Source of the DNA: a virus
Length of the DNA: 45,882 bases
IMG/VR virus record: IMGVR_UViG_3300033144_001577
Span: 1 to 45,882 of that record
Reading direction: 5' to 3' (one strand)
This document shows positions 1 through 6,613 of the stretch, piece after piece (within the stretch, counting starts at the first letter, position 1; each line of letters opens with the position of its first letter). Under the pieces are notes generated by a model that searched no databases, was not told the DNA's origin, and worked only from the letters and a program-made list of their open reading frames with translations. The translations under genes and the position numbers were made by a program.

Positions 1-114
1 TCAAGGTATAGTTAACTTAAAGATAACATAGGGTTAGCACCTAATGATTAATGATATTGATATAACCAATAATAGATAACTATAAGTTAAGACAGAGGGA
101 GGTGATAGTTAACT
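1..114. repeat. Direct terminal repeat, left copy
   Basis: These 114 bases are repeated exactly at 45769-45882, the last bases of the window. T7-type phages package concatemers into genomes with short direct terminal repeats, so this is most simply a genuine terminal repeat; an overlap left by assembling a circular or permuted molecule is the alternative. The copy contains ATAGTTAACT twice (8-17 and 105-114) and a strong ribosome-binding site (GGGAGGTGAT, 97-106) for the gene starting at 115. Its right edge falls inside the 12-bp palindrome ATAGTTAACTAT (105-116). Confidence 0.8.
57..86 (+). promoter_or_regulatory. Candidate host-type (sigma70) early promoter
   Basis: TTGATA (57-62), an 18-nt spacer, then TATAAG (81-86), placed just before the first gene. 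T7-like phages need host RNA polymerase promoters at the left end to express the phage polymerase. The match is partial and the region is AT-rich, so chance is possible. Confidence 0.35.
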
Positions 115-255
115 ATGGATTTTATATTAGGAGTGATCATTGGAGGTATCTCCGGTGTTGGCATATGTGAACTTATTAAATGGTTCCTGTATAAAACAAT
201 TGATTGTGGTGATTGTATATTCATTGAATTTGAGGAAGAGGAGGAAGATGACTAA
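115..255 (+). CDS. Small membrane protein (46 aa)
   Basis: First gene of the genome, with GGGAGGTGAT just upstream inside the terminal repeat. Residues about 3-26 are hydrophobic with glycines (ILGVIIGGISGVGI), then two cysteines (CGDC) and an acidic tail (EFEEEEDD). It looks like a single-pass membrane peptide with a charged cytoplasmic end. Its stop overlaps the next gene (ATGACTAA). In T7-like phages this position holds early host-takeover genes, but no family is recognised. Confidence 0.65.
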   Translation: MDFILGVIIGGISGVGICELIKWFLYKTIDCGDCIFIEFEEEEEDD

Positions 256-427
256 ACCTGATTGGTGGGATGTGTCAGTGAGACTCCGGGACATGATGTT
301 AGATCCTGATAATAAGATCTATGGATTCATGTGGTATGCCCAAGGTGGTCATTGGAATATAATGCTCTGTCGTATAGACACAGTAACAGATGGAATGAAA
401 GAAGGAGAATTTAATTATGGCTCATAG
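248..427 (+). CDS. Small early protein, unknown (59 aa)
   Basis: Starts at ATG 248 after GAGGAAGAGGAGGAAG and overlaps the previous stop. The reading frame is open further upstream to 140, but that part is out of frame with the 115-255 gene and lacks a ribosome site, so the short form is preferred. The protein is rich in Trp, Met and Asp (N-terminus MTKPDWWDVSVRLRD) with no recognisable domain. It overlaps the next gene's start at 417. Confidence 0.6.
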   Translation: MTKPDWWDVSVRLRDMMLDPDNKIYGFMWYAQGGHWNIMLCRIDTVTDGMKEGEFNYGS

Positions 428-590
428 AATATCCATGGTAGACTTTAAGTTAACTCAAATGGGAACATTCCTGGCTAACTATCCTCAAGGAGATTCAATG
501 ATCCGGGTTCATCTGATCAACGAATATCTCAAGACCAGATCCTGGGATATCAGAAATGGACTTCTGTTCACTATTGGAAATCTAATCTGA
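417..590 (+). CDS. Small early protein, unknown (57 aa)
   Basis: ATG 417 follows GAAGGAG at a good distance and overlaps the end of the previous gene, so 115-590 forms one translationally coupled trio. The product (MAHRISMVDFKLTQMG...) is soluble and basic, without recognisable motifs. It is the last gene before a 1.3-kb gap. Confidence 0.55.
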   Translation: MAHRISMVDFKLTQMGTFLANYPQGDSMIRVHLINEYLKTRSWDIRNGLLFTIGNLI

Positions 591-620
591 AACGATTCAT
601 AGAAACCTATAAATTACTAA

Positions 621-688
621 ACGATCTTATCGTAGGCTGGACTTTCTCTTGTTTAGGTGTATGTTAGTATACCTTGATTAGAGATCGT
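621..688 (+). other. Structured element, nested hairpins
   Basis: ACGATCT (621-627) is complementary to AGATCGT (682-688). Inside lies a tight hairpin, GGTGTAT (656-662) with AGTATACC (666-673), counting G-U pairs. There is no U-run after it, so it is not a classical terminator; it could be an RNA processing site or a structured leader. I found no tRNA fold here. Confidence 0.4.
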
Positions 689-992
689 CCAACCTCGAAG
701 CTCTCAGGGAGTTTGCCTTATGGTTAGCTTGAGGGTTAACTTGAAGCCAAAGCATTTTTAATACAATTTTGTGAAGCACCTTCTAATACGTGAGGGGCGA
801 GAGTTCCCCCCTTCGGTTCTCAGTAGTCAGGATTCAACCGAGACCAATGGTTTGCCTGGGTACTCAGGACTTCATAGCTGCGCGCCGGGTGACACATAAG
901 GCCCGATCTCACTGATACTGTGAGCTAACATGCTGGTATGATTGACAGGTCAAGCGATTTGATATCCGATGTTCGCGTTGAGTACTGCATGG

Positions 993-1048
993 GTGTACAG
1001 TATGTGAACAGTGAGGTGTACAGTTGGTTAACAGGTAGGGTGTTCAGT
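993..1048 (+). repeat. Iteron-like array, consensus GTGWWCAGT
   Basis: Nine-base units GTGTACAGT (993), GTGAACAGT (1004), GTGTACAGT (1016), a degenerate GTTAACAGG (1027) and GTGTTCAGT (1040) are spaced 11, 12, 11 and 13 bases apart. One unit per helical turn would place every copy on the same face of the DNA, the usual arrangement of origin iterons or cooperative operator sites. No protein binding it can be named from the window. Confidence 0.6.
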
Positions 1049-1268
1049 TTCTTTACATGCATGAGGTAGGATCTGTATGTTTTCCTGAATGGAGTTAACC
1101 AGTAAGCTACCTTGTAAGTCGGCCAGGGAGCTGACCATAAGCTGACCTGGGTATAGATGGAATTTATTCTAAATTCTTACAACATGCAAGTAGGCATACT
1201 GAGTAGGCTATATCATGTTAACCCTGTGTTATCATTGCTATTAAGTACTCTATGATTGATGCACTTTC

Positions 1269-1400
1269 GTATCAAGATACACTTGTGTCTTTATTCTAAT
1301 GTTTACAACATGTTACGGCAATGTGATTTTAATTTGCTCATACTTTCAAGCATTTACGAATTATGATACGTTAGTGTATCTTGAACCACTTGTGTATCAC
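1269..1400. repeat. Inverted and direct repeats
   Basis: TCAAGATACAC (1272-1282) recurs inverted as GTGTATCTTGA (1374-1384), and CACTTGTGT is repeated directly at 1280 and 1387. Local palindromes include GATAC/GTATC at 1365-1380. The symmetric arrangement around an AT-rich centre suggests protein binding or a cruciform; function unknown. Confidence 0.5.
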
Positions 1401-1912
1401 TATTTTGCCGTTATTTGTCAATTTTAGTGTCGTATTTTGTTAGTTTATTGACTATTTAGCATGCGCACGTGATCACTAATATCTTTTTCATTTTCTTTTC
1501 GAATCGTTTTAACTTCAAGTTATCATTAAGTTTTCTTATTGTTCTCATTTATGTTATTTGTCTTGTTTCTGCAATTTATTCCAAAGTTGGCACAAGTTCT
1601 GCAATAGCGTTTGGCAAGTTTGAAAGTTCTTTGACAATTTGCCAAGCATCACCGCAATCCGACAAAATACCTTACTGCGCAACTACTCACACAGGGTAGG
1701 GAGTAAGCCGTAAAACATACAGGTAGGGTAGAGTCAACCGGCTAAAACGAAGTGTGAGACATCCAAGTGACTCACTGTGATGTTTGATAGTAAATAACTT
1801 GATGGTTTATCAAGTGCTTATATACATGAGAATGAGCAAGGTTATGACATATAGGCAACTATAAGCAATCAAGCTTAAATAAATAACTAAAACACGAAGG
1901 GAGGCAGAACCA

Positions 1913-2674
1913 ATGAAAAAACTTACAAGTGCAAGAAAAACAGCAAGTTATCTTAAATCTTACAATGGGGTAGGGAATCGAAGATTCTTAGAGTGTTATA
2001 TAGGCAATCATAAACTGGGTAATGATATACTGGTACTCAATATGGGGAGTGCTACTGACTGTCCAAGTAAAGCCATGGGTATGTGCACGCTATGTCAAGG
2101 GGATAAAGACGACTGTTATGCACTGATTGAGGAAATTAGATATCCAGCAGTAAAACCATATCGTGACAGACAACAGGACTATTGGCTAAGTCATACAGGA
2201 GAAGAGATTAGCTGGGATATAATCCACCTGCTCCTAACTAAAACCACTAAAACAACCATGGGAGAAAGCCGGTCAGTTATCGAGACAATACGGTGGTTTC
2301 GGTTTAACGAAGCTGGGGATTTCTGGTCACAAGCTTGTGTCGAAAAACTCGACATTATCTCAAAACGTCTCATGGCATATGGTATCAAGACATATGGGTA
2401 CACTGCGAGGGCTGACTTAGACTTCAGCGGGGTATCATTTTGCTGTAAAGGTTCCGGTCATGAGAATGGGAACAACGGTGTAACCATAGTAAGAAAGGCA
2501 AGAGATATTGAAGCAAATTACAAGGGCAACACGTATACCGAGGATGGTACGAAATATAAGATCTGTGTAGGCAATTGTCGTAAATGTGCATATTGTAAGA
2601 AATTCAACGGCTTGAATGTTGTTTTCGCACTGCACGGTAAAAAGCAAAAAGCATTCACACGTAAATCAAAATAA
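1913..2674 (+). CDS. Gp88-like phage protein (253 aa)
   Basis: Starts at ATG 1913 behind AGGGAGGCAGAACC. The pattern around residues 49-67 (DCPSKAMGMCTLC, then DDCYAL) is typical of the phage Gp88/DUF7227-type family, in which a CP..A..C cluster precedes a conserved CYA-like element. A second cysteine cluster lies near the C-terminus (CVGNCRKCAYCKK, about residues 224-236), so metal binding is likely. Biochemical function of this family is not established to my knowledge. It opens a run of small early genes, and the AT-rich tail (KKQKAFTRKSK) is strongly basic. Assignment rests on motif memory rather than a search. Confidence 0.6.
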   Translation: MKKLTSARKTASYLKSYNGVGNRRFLECYIGNHKLGNDILVLNMGSATDCPSKAMGMCTLCQGDKDDCYALIEEIRYPAVKPYRDRQQDYWLSHTGEEISWDIIHLLLTKTTKTTMGESRSVIETIRWFRFNEAGDFWSQACVEKLDIISKRLMAYGIKTYGYTARADLDFSGVSFCCKGSGHENGNNGVTIVRKARDIEANYKGNTYTEDGTKYKICVGNCRKCAYCKKFNGLNVVFALHGKKQKAFTRKSK

Positions 2675-2699
2675 TCAATCACACTATGGGGATATTACT

Positions 2700-2948
2700 A
2701 TGAAAATGACACAAGAAGACTTTACAGGACTTGAAAAGGCTATTGAATGCAGATTTAAAAATCACAGACACACAGATGACAAACAAACGCTGATAAATTA
2801 CTATAAACACAGGGGTTTATCAAAAACACGGTTTGCCTGGGATTTATTCTTTAATGTCACTGATAGGGTATTAATAAATAAGCTCTATGGCTACTTACAT
2901 GCTGATCATATCCAAACAGCATTATTTAAAATTATTGGTAAATACTAA
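2700..2948 (+). CDS. Unknown protein (82 aa)
   Basis: The start at 2700 (MKMTQEDF...) follows a weak GGGGAT site; a second in-frame ATG lies at 2706. The frame is open back to 2616, but that overlaps the Gp88-like gene. The protein is mostly helical and basic, ending HADHIQTALFKIIGKY. The layout of an N-terminal TQEDF..L..AI segment and a C-terminal short helix resembles many small phage proteins of unknown role. Confidence 0.6.
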   Translation: MKMTQEDFTGLEKAIECRFKNHRHTDDKQTLINYYKHRGLSKTRFAWDLFFNVTDRVLINKLYGYLHADHIQTALFKIIGKY

Positions 2949-2977
2949 CAATATCATAACTGAGGGGAGTAACAAAC

Positions 2978-3190
2978 ATGAAATTTTGGCGAACAAGAAG
3001 ACAAGCAGATTATAACAAATACGTTTATAACCGGGTAGTTGAACTGGCTGGTAATGGTGGGAAAATTGACTGGAATATCGTGATCTTTCTATTTCACAAT
3101 AACACCGACAAAGACACAACTGTACGTTCTGTACTGGACGAACAGGTCAGGCTGGGGATAATTAAGCAATATAAACCACTATTTAGCTAA
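2978..3190 (+). CDS. Unknown small protein, possible winged helix (70 aa)
   Basis: ATG 2978 follows GAGGGGAGTAAC. A basic N-terminus (MKFWRTRRQADYNKYVYNRV) precedes a segment like a small winged-helix repeat (IDWNIVIFLFHNNTDKDTT, then VRSVLDEQVRLGIIKQ), in which LGIIKQ would be the wing. DNA binding is only an inference. Confidence 0.55.
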   Translation: MKFWRTRRQADYNKYVYNRVVELAGNGGKIDWNIVIFLFHNNTDKDTTVRSVLDEQVRLGIIKQYKPLFS

Positions 3191-3206
3191 CTAAGGAGTT
3201 AACCAC

Positions 3207-3311
3207 ATGAAAACATTGGTCTTTCTTTGTGTTACCATAAGCGCAGCCTGGGTATTGCCTGAAGTTTACTTCATTCACGTAATGTTTAATCGAATTATAT
3301 CACAACTATAG
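3207..3311 (+). CDS. Small membrane peptide (34 aa)
   Basis: ATG 3207 has AAGGAGTTAACC upstream. Residues 3-17 (TLVFLCVTISAAWVL) form a hydrophobic segment that could be a signal anchor or a single membrane helix. It fills an otherwise empty gap between two ribosome-site-bearing genes. Function unknown. Confidence 0.55.
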   Translation: MKTLVFLCVTISAAWVLPEVYFIHVMFNRIISQL

Positions 3312-3324
3312 GGGAGATAACACT

Positions 3325-3516
3325 ATGAATCATTATATGCTTATTCATAATAATAAATACGGTACTGATACTTATCCTTTTAAGTCAAGCAAGGGTTTCC
3401 ATAGGTTACCCTCATATCAAGAAATAGCAGAAAAACTGGCTTTGCCTTATGAACCAGAGAAGGGCGAATATTTAGACCTGTTCCAGCTAAATCTTGAGAC
3501 AATACCTGAAATTTAA
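3325..3516 (+). CDS. Unknown small protein (63 aa)
   Basis: ATG 3325 follows GGGGAGATAACACT. The sequence has an aromatic N-terminus and an acidic C-terminal half (YEPEKGEYLDLFQLNLETIPEI). No motif is recognised. Downstream, GCCGGT and ACCGGC (about 3531-3556) can pair into a hairpin, but without a U-tract. Confidence 0.55.
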   Translation: MNHYMLIHNNKYGTDTYPFKSSKGFHRLPSYQEIAEKLALPYEPEKGEYLDLFQLNLETIPEI

Positions 3517-3599
3517 CGATTTATCAACTGCCGGTTAATTTGAGGGTTGACCGGCGGCTATAAGTTGTTAACTTTTAACCTAAAACGGAGGATAACATC

Positions 3600-4097
3600 A
3601 TGAAATTAAAAGAGAAAAAAGAGTTCTGGAATGCTATCAAAACGGGTGAGTTTGCTAATATGGTTCAAGAGACAGCCAAAGGCCAAGCACTGAATAATGG
3701 GGGAGAAGTCTACAACTTACTCAAACCACTAATGGCTAATGATCCTAATGTCGAACAAGCTTGGTTTATCTTCCTGGATGCCAAAAACAAGGTCATTCAA
3801 GTCAAGAAAATGTTTACTGGTAGTGTAACAAGTTCGGCCATTTATCCAAGGGAAGTTATCAAGGAATGTCTCAAAGTAGGCGCTGCTGCTCTAATCATGT
3901 CTCATAATCATCCGTCAGGTGATTCAGAACCAAGTCCAGAAGATTATACAATCACGTTTCAAATGATTATTGCTTGTAAAACTATGGGGATAACTCTGCA
4001 TGAACATATGGTAATCGGTGATTGTTATTACAGTATGGCTGATTGTGGATATATTACTAAATTTAATCGTAAATATAACGAGTTAACAATGGGGTAA
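3600..4097 (+). CDS. RadC-family JAB/MPN protein (165 aa)
   Basis: The metalloprotease-type motif H-x-H-P-S-G with the downstream S..D is intact: SHNHPSGDSEPSPED, with H102, H104, S112 and D115. The region around residues 55-145 follows the RadC domain as found in phages and plasmids. The N-terminal helix-hairpin-helix domain of chromosomal RadC is missing, as in other phage versions. Early T7-like genes often counter host defences; RadC domains are common in mobile elements, but their activity is unsettled. ATG 3600 follows GGAGGATAACATC. It ends five bases before the next gene. Confidence 0.85.
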   Translation: MKLKEKKEFWNAIKTGEFANMVQETAKGQALNNGGEVYNLLKPLMANDPNVEQAWFIFLDAKNKVIQVKKMFTGSVTSSAIYPREVIKECLKVGAAALIMSHNHPSGDSEPSPEDYTITFQMIIACKTMGITLHEHMVIGDCYYSMADCGYITKFNRKYNELTMG

Positions 4098-4101
4098 CAT
4101 C

Positions 4102-4356
4102 ATGTCAAAACAGAGAGATAAGAATATTAGAAATCGTTACAAGGATGTGAAAGTCTACGAATCAGACGAGGTATTTGTCAATAATTACATAGTGATCATA
4201 GGTAAAAGAATTTACGAAATAAGTGGTGATGGTTACTCTATGTATTATGGGAACAGGATCAACCGACGCTTTCTTGATCAAAAGTGCCGGTTGATCCCAT
4301 TGGATAGTGTTCCGGTTAGAGTTAAAAACAGATCGTTAACATCATACAAATATTGA
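4102..4356 (+). CDS. Unknown basic protein (84 aa)
   Basis: ATG 4102 follows ATGGGGTAACATC within the end of the RadC-like gene, suggesting coupling. A lysine/arginine-rich N-terminus leads into a compact beta-rich stretch (VNNYIVIIGKRIYEISGDGY) and a basic tail. No domain recognised. Confidence 0.6.
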   Translation: MSKQRDKNIRNRYKDVKVYESDEVFVNNYIVIIGKRIYEISGDGYSMYYGNRINRRFLDQKCRLIPLDSVPVRVKNRSLTSYKY

Positions 4357-4368
4357 AAGGATAACATT

Positions 4369-4584
4369 ATGAAAACAATACATAATATCAACATTGGTGA
4401 TTATATAAAACAAAAATCATCGTCTTTTCAAGTTGGCTTCATTGACGGGCTTTTTGGTGTCCTACCAAATTCACAATTTCGTGATAGTGAAGCATATGAC
4501 TGTGGGTATGCAGACGGTGCACAGTATAAATCAGAGTTACGCGGAACAGCACATTGTTGCTTAATAAGAAAACTAAGGAGATAA
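4369..4584 (+). CDS. Unknown small protein (71 aa)
   Basis: ATG 4369 follows GAAAGGATAACATT. Two G-F/Y-x-D-G elements (VGFIDGLFG and CGYADGAQY) bracket the middle, a repeat often seen in small helical hairpin proteins of phages. The C-terminus has a CC pair and basic residues. Function unknown. Confidence 0.55.
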   Translation: MKTIHNINIGDYIKQKSSSFQVGFIDGLFGVLPNSQFRDSEAYDCGYADGAQYKSELRGTAHCCLIRKLRR

Positions 4585-4588
4585 CACA

Positions 4589-4708
4589 ATGAAATGCAAA
4601 ATTTGCGGAACAAGATTAGACATTTATGGGAAAGTGCTGTTGATCAAAAATGGTACCAAAATCATCCAATGTCTTAGGTGTGGATATGAGACAATCATAA
4701 GAAAATAA
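4589..4708 (+). CDS. Zinc-ribbon peptide (39 aa)
   Basis: Two CxxC knuckles, CKIC at residues 3-6 and CLRC at 29-32, with a short spacer between, make a minimal zinc ribbon. ATG 4589 follows AAGGAGATAACACA. It may bind nucleic acid or a host protein; target unknown. Confidence 0.65.
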   Translation: MKCKICGTRLDIYGKVLLIKNGTKIIQCLRCGYETIIRK

Positions 4709-4721
4709 GGGGGTTAACTCA

Positions 4722-4880
4722 ATGAAGACTCGATATAGAATTGAAGTTAAACTACCAGGAGCAAAAACCTGGATAGATATTATAGACTCTTATGAGTTTA
4801 TGACAATGGCATGCTTGGATATGATCATGTTCAAGGCAGCATATCCTGAGAATGAGTATAAAATTAGGCCAGCTTATTAA
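4722..4880 (+). CDS. Unknown small protein (52 aa)
   Basis: ATG 4722 follows AAGGGGGTTAACTCA. The product (MKTRYRIEVKLPGAKTWID...) begins with a beta-strand-like segment and ends with a short helix and YKIRPAY. No family recognised. Confidence 0.6.
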   Translation: MKTRYRIEVKLPGAKTWIDIIDSYEFMTMACLDMIMFKAAYPENEYKIRPAY

Positions 4881-4959
4881 GGCAATCTAAGGTGCTGAAG
4901 GGAAGTTTTCTTTTCAATCCTTGAATGGCTTTAATAATAAATTAAAAGGGGGTGAAATC

Positions 4960-5112
4960 ATTATAAGATTAATCGATCAAAAGATTCAGATGTACAAGGA
5001 TGCCTTGGAAGCATGTGGACGTAAACGGGCATCAGGTCTGGATGTGGGTGATGATACCCGGTGGTTGAATATGAGGCTAAAGCAATTGAAACGAGAGAAG
5101 AAACAATACTAA
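4960..5112 (+). CDS. Unknown small basic protein, unusual start (about 50 aa)
   Basis: The frame is open from TTG 4921, but the only convincing ribosome site is AAAAGGGGGTGAAATC (4944-4959), directly before ATT 4960 and ATA 4963. Initiation at ATT 4960 would be rare; TTG 4921 is the alternative. The product is a helical, basic protein (LIDQKIQMYKDALEACGRKR ... LKQLKREKKQY) that could form a coiled coil. Confidence 0.45.
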   Translation: MIRLIDQKIQMYKDALEACGRKRASGLDVGDDTRWLNMRLKQLKREKKQY

Positions 5113-5151
5113 AACTGTCACTAAATTGACAAAATAGAGGAGAAAATGATC

Positions 5152-5316
5152 ATGAATATTAAATTTTATGTTGACCGCTATGTATCAAAGCATGGGTGGG
5201 TACGGGTAACTTCGGGTCTGGACAGAATGGAAATTGCTGAAAACATGAAGAAAACTCTTGCTGACCGATATCAAGAAGACATGGAGAACTTTTCCATCTG
5301 TGTCGTTGGCATGTAA
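5152..5316 (+). CDS. Unknown small protein (54 aa)
   Basis: ATG 5152 lies nine bases after GAGGAG; an in-frame ATG at 5146 is too close to it. The product (MNIKFYVDRYVSKHGWVRVT...) looks like a small alpha/beta fold. No function recognised. Confidence 0.55.
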   Translation: MNIKFYVDRYVSKHGWVRVTSGLDRMEIAENMKKTLADRYQEDMENFSICVVGM

Positions 5317-5349
5317 TATGCTTTAAGGTTTTTCTTATGCTTAAATAGT

Positions 5350-5381
5350 TTGACAAGTGTGATTGATATCAGATATATAAT
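5350..5381 (+). promoter_or_regulatory. Candidate sigma70 promoter
   Basis: A perfect TTGACA (5350-5355) is followed by TATATA at a spacer of 18 (5374-5379) or TATAAT at a spacer of 20 (5376-5381). It stands in an intergenic gap before the next gene group. This is the best host-type promoter match in the early region. Confidence 0.45.
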
Positions 5382-5406
5382 AACTTCCACAGAGAGGAGG
5401 CCATCT

Positions 5407-5445
5407 ATGGGTGATCAGATTGGTTTTAAATATTCGTATCGTTGA
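5407..5445 (+). CDS. Possible leader peptide 1 (12 aa)
   Basis: A strong ribosome site (GAGAGGAGG) stands at a good distance before an ATG reading only 12 codons (MGDQIGFKYSYR). It follows the promoter candidate at 5350. It could be a leader peptide or the remnant of a gene. Confidence 0.35.
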   Translation: MGDQIGFKYSYR

Positions 5446-5479
5446 GTGTGTGATCTACAAACGAAAGGAGGCTATTATT

Positions 5480-5509
5480 ATGTATCGAATTATTGAATTT
5501 ATTATCTGA
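5480..5509 (+). CDS. Possible leader peptide 2 (9 aa)
   Basis: AAAGGAGG precedes ATG 5480, which reads MYRIIEFII and stops at TGA 5507. If that TGA were TGG the frame would continue 13 codons to TAG 5549, just before the next gene. Leader or decayed gene, undecided. Confidence 0.35.
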   Translation: MYRIIEFII

Positions 5510-5557
5510 AGGACTGGGCTAAAAATCTGCGAGATACGCAGGGAAGTTTAGGTGCAA

Positions 5558-5761
5558 ATGTCTATTATTATTAATACCAGTGAAGTTGAGCTTGAGATAT
5601 ATGAAGATGGTGATATCTTCATCGATGACAAGGAATCCATGAAGGATTTATTCATAATTCACTCTGAGTTATCAGAGGAGGATCGGAGGATGATATGCAA
5701 GGCATCAGACGCTTTAAACGTGGTCTTGGAGTACTTCAAAAGGAGGCAAAAGGGGATATAA
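5558..5761 (+). CDS. Unknown acidic protein (67 aa)
   Basis: Begins at ATG 5558 (MSIIINTSEVELEIYEDGD...), with a possible GTG six bases earlier. It is acidic in the first half and basic at the end (YFKRRQKGI). Its last 67 bases overlap the winged-helix gene in another frame, so the two are probably translated together. Function unknown. Confidence 0.55.
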   Translation: MSIIINTSEVELEIYEDGDIFIDDKESMKDLFIIHSELSEEDRRMICKASDALNVVLEYFKRRQKGI

Positions 5762-6048
5762 AAATTCAACATATGTTTATTCTTATTGAGTTAGCATTAA
5801 GTTCACCCGATCCGATGACATATGCTGAAATCCAGAAACGATGCAAGATGACCAAGGCCAGTGTTAGTCGGAATATGAAGCTCTTAGGTGAATTACAGGT
5901 CAAAGGGAAGTCTGGACAGTGGGAGAATCAAGGTTTGAATTTGGTTACTGTTAGGATGAATCCATATAACACCCGTGAACTTATTGCGGAACTGAGTCTG
6001 AAGGGTGTTGCGGTTATGGTAAAGGTAAATGATACTATTGATAGTTGA
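5695..6048 (+). CDS. Winged-helix DNA-binding protein, MarR-like (117 aa)
   Basis: ATG 5695 follows GGAGGATGAT. Residues about 26-85 read as a winged helix: a helix (MFILIELALSSPDPMTYAEI), a recognition helix region (QKRCKMTKASVSRNMKLL), and a wing (GKSGQWENQGLNLVTVRM). The T-x-A-S-V-S-R-N element is characteristic of MarR-like readers. Likely a transcriptional regulator of phage or host genes. The start lies within the preceding gene. An N-terminal basic arm (RRFKRGLGVLQKEAKG) is unusual and may contact DNA. Confidence 0.7.
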   Translation: MQGIRRFKRGLGVLQKEAKGDIKIQHMFILIELALSSPDPMTYAEIQKRCKMTKASVSRNMKLLGELQVKGKSGQWENQGLNLVTVRMNPYNTRELIAELSLKGVAVMVKVNDTIDS

Positions 6049-6059
6049 AGGAGAATAAT

Positions 6060-6245
6060 ATGAAACTTTTTAGAAATCAGAAGGGTGCCATGACCGTTGG
6101 CATGGTAGTTTGGATGTTGCTTGCAACTTTTGTCTTTGTTGCTCCAGCTATTAAAAACCACAATTCAGATAATCCAGTGGACTTGCAACAAAAACATAAG
6201 ATCGTTGCAGTTGATCCAGGTTGTTCACATTGTGTTAGACCATAA
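6060..6245 (+). CDS. Single-pass membrane protein (61 aa)
   Basis: ATG 6060 follows GAAGGAGAATAAT. A basic N-terminus (MKLFRNQKG) precedes a membrane helix at residues 10-31 (AMTVGMVVWMLLATFVFVAPAI), then a polar tail ending in a CxxC-like pair (CSHC). Its topology would fit an inner-membrane accessory protein. Nothing ties it to lysis. Confidence 0.55.
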   Translation: MKLFRNQKGAMTVGMVVWMLLATFVFVAPAIKNHNSDNPVDLQQKHKIVAVDPGCSHCVRP

Positions 6246-6327
6246 TTAAGACCGTCAGTGGGTTATAGGGTGACTTATAGCTCACGAGTGGTTTTGATTG
6301 AACTATAAGAAAGGGGGTGATATTTAG

Positions 6328-6417
6328 ATGGGATTTTGGAAAGATATAAAAATACCATGCTTGGTCTGGATAGGGGTATGTACGGGTTTTTGGTCACTGT
6401 TTCTTTTACTTTATTAA
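6328..6417 (+). CDS. Small membrane peptide (29 aa)
   Basis: ATG 6328 follows a strong AAAGGGGGTGATA site. Apart from a short head (MGFWKDIK) the peptide is one membrane helix (LVWIGVCTGFWSLFLLLY). Function unknown. Confidence 0.55.
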   Translation: MGFWKDIKIPCLVWIGVCTGFWSLFLLLY

Positions 6418-6436
6418 GTGTGTGGGAGAATTAACC

Positions 6437-6613
6437 ATGGATGATTTCTATAAAAATCTTGCTGAAAGGTTAGGGTTCGGTAGAATAGACCGGGCTAAAA
6501 GATTGTGGTACTGTTTTTGTTATGGCGGTACTGGAATTAATCCTAATGAATTGACTATTTTAAATGAATTTAAGGGGGTTATGTATGGCTTACAGAAAAA
6601 AGATTGGAAGTAA
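6437..6613 (+). CDS. Unknown small protein overlapping int (58 aa)
   Basis: ATG 6437 follows GGGAGAATTAACC; a GTG 15 bases earlier is less likely. The protein (MDDFYKNLAERLGFGRIDRA...) ends inside the recombinase gene, in another frame. Coupling to the integrase is likely. It is small enough to be an excisionase-like partner, but no such motif is visible. Confidence 0.5.
   Translation: MDDFYKNLAERLGFGRIDRAKRLWYCFCYGGTGINPNELTILNEFKGVMYGLQKKDWK

Larger units (their letters stand above)
591..1912. other. 1.3-kb gene-free left-end region
   Basis: No open frame here has both a start and a ribosome-binding site. The left half (600-1180) has several hairpins, an iteron-like array (993-1048) and a direct repeat AGCTGACC at 1129 and 1140. 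The middle (1269-1400) has inverted and direct GTATC/CACTTGTGT repeats. The stretch 1400-1620 is markedly T-rich on the + strand, unlike the purine-rich coding strand elsewhere, and has a TTGGCAA/TTGCCAA hairpin near 1610-1645. In T7 the left end holds early promoters and, further in, the primary origin; a regulatory or replication role is inferred here. Confidence 0.6.

Noticed and set aside
942-970. A sigma70 promoter at TTGACA 942.
   Set aside because: No acceptable -10 element lies at a spacing of 16-19.
600-1100. A tRNA gene in the hairpin-rich left end.
   Set aside because: No combination of acceptor stem, D arm, anticodon arm and T-loop (GTTCRA) fits on either strand; the GATTCAACC segment has the wrong loop.
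1469-1699. A 76-codon frame with a hydrophobic N-terminus.
   Set aside because: It begins at GTG with no ribosome site, lies in T-rich DNA with many chance hydrophobic codons, and its C-terminal part has no protein-like pattern.
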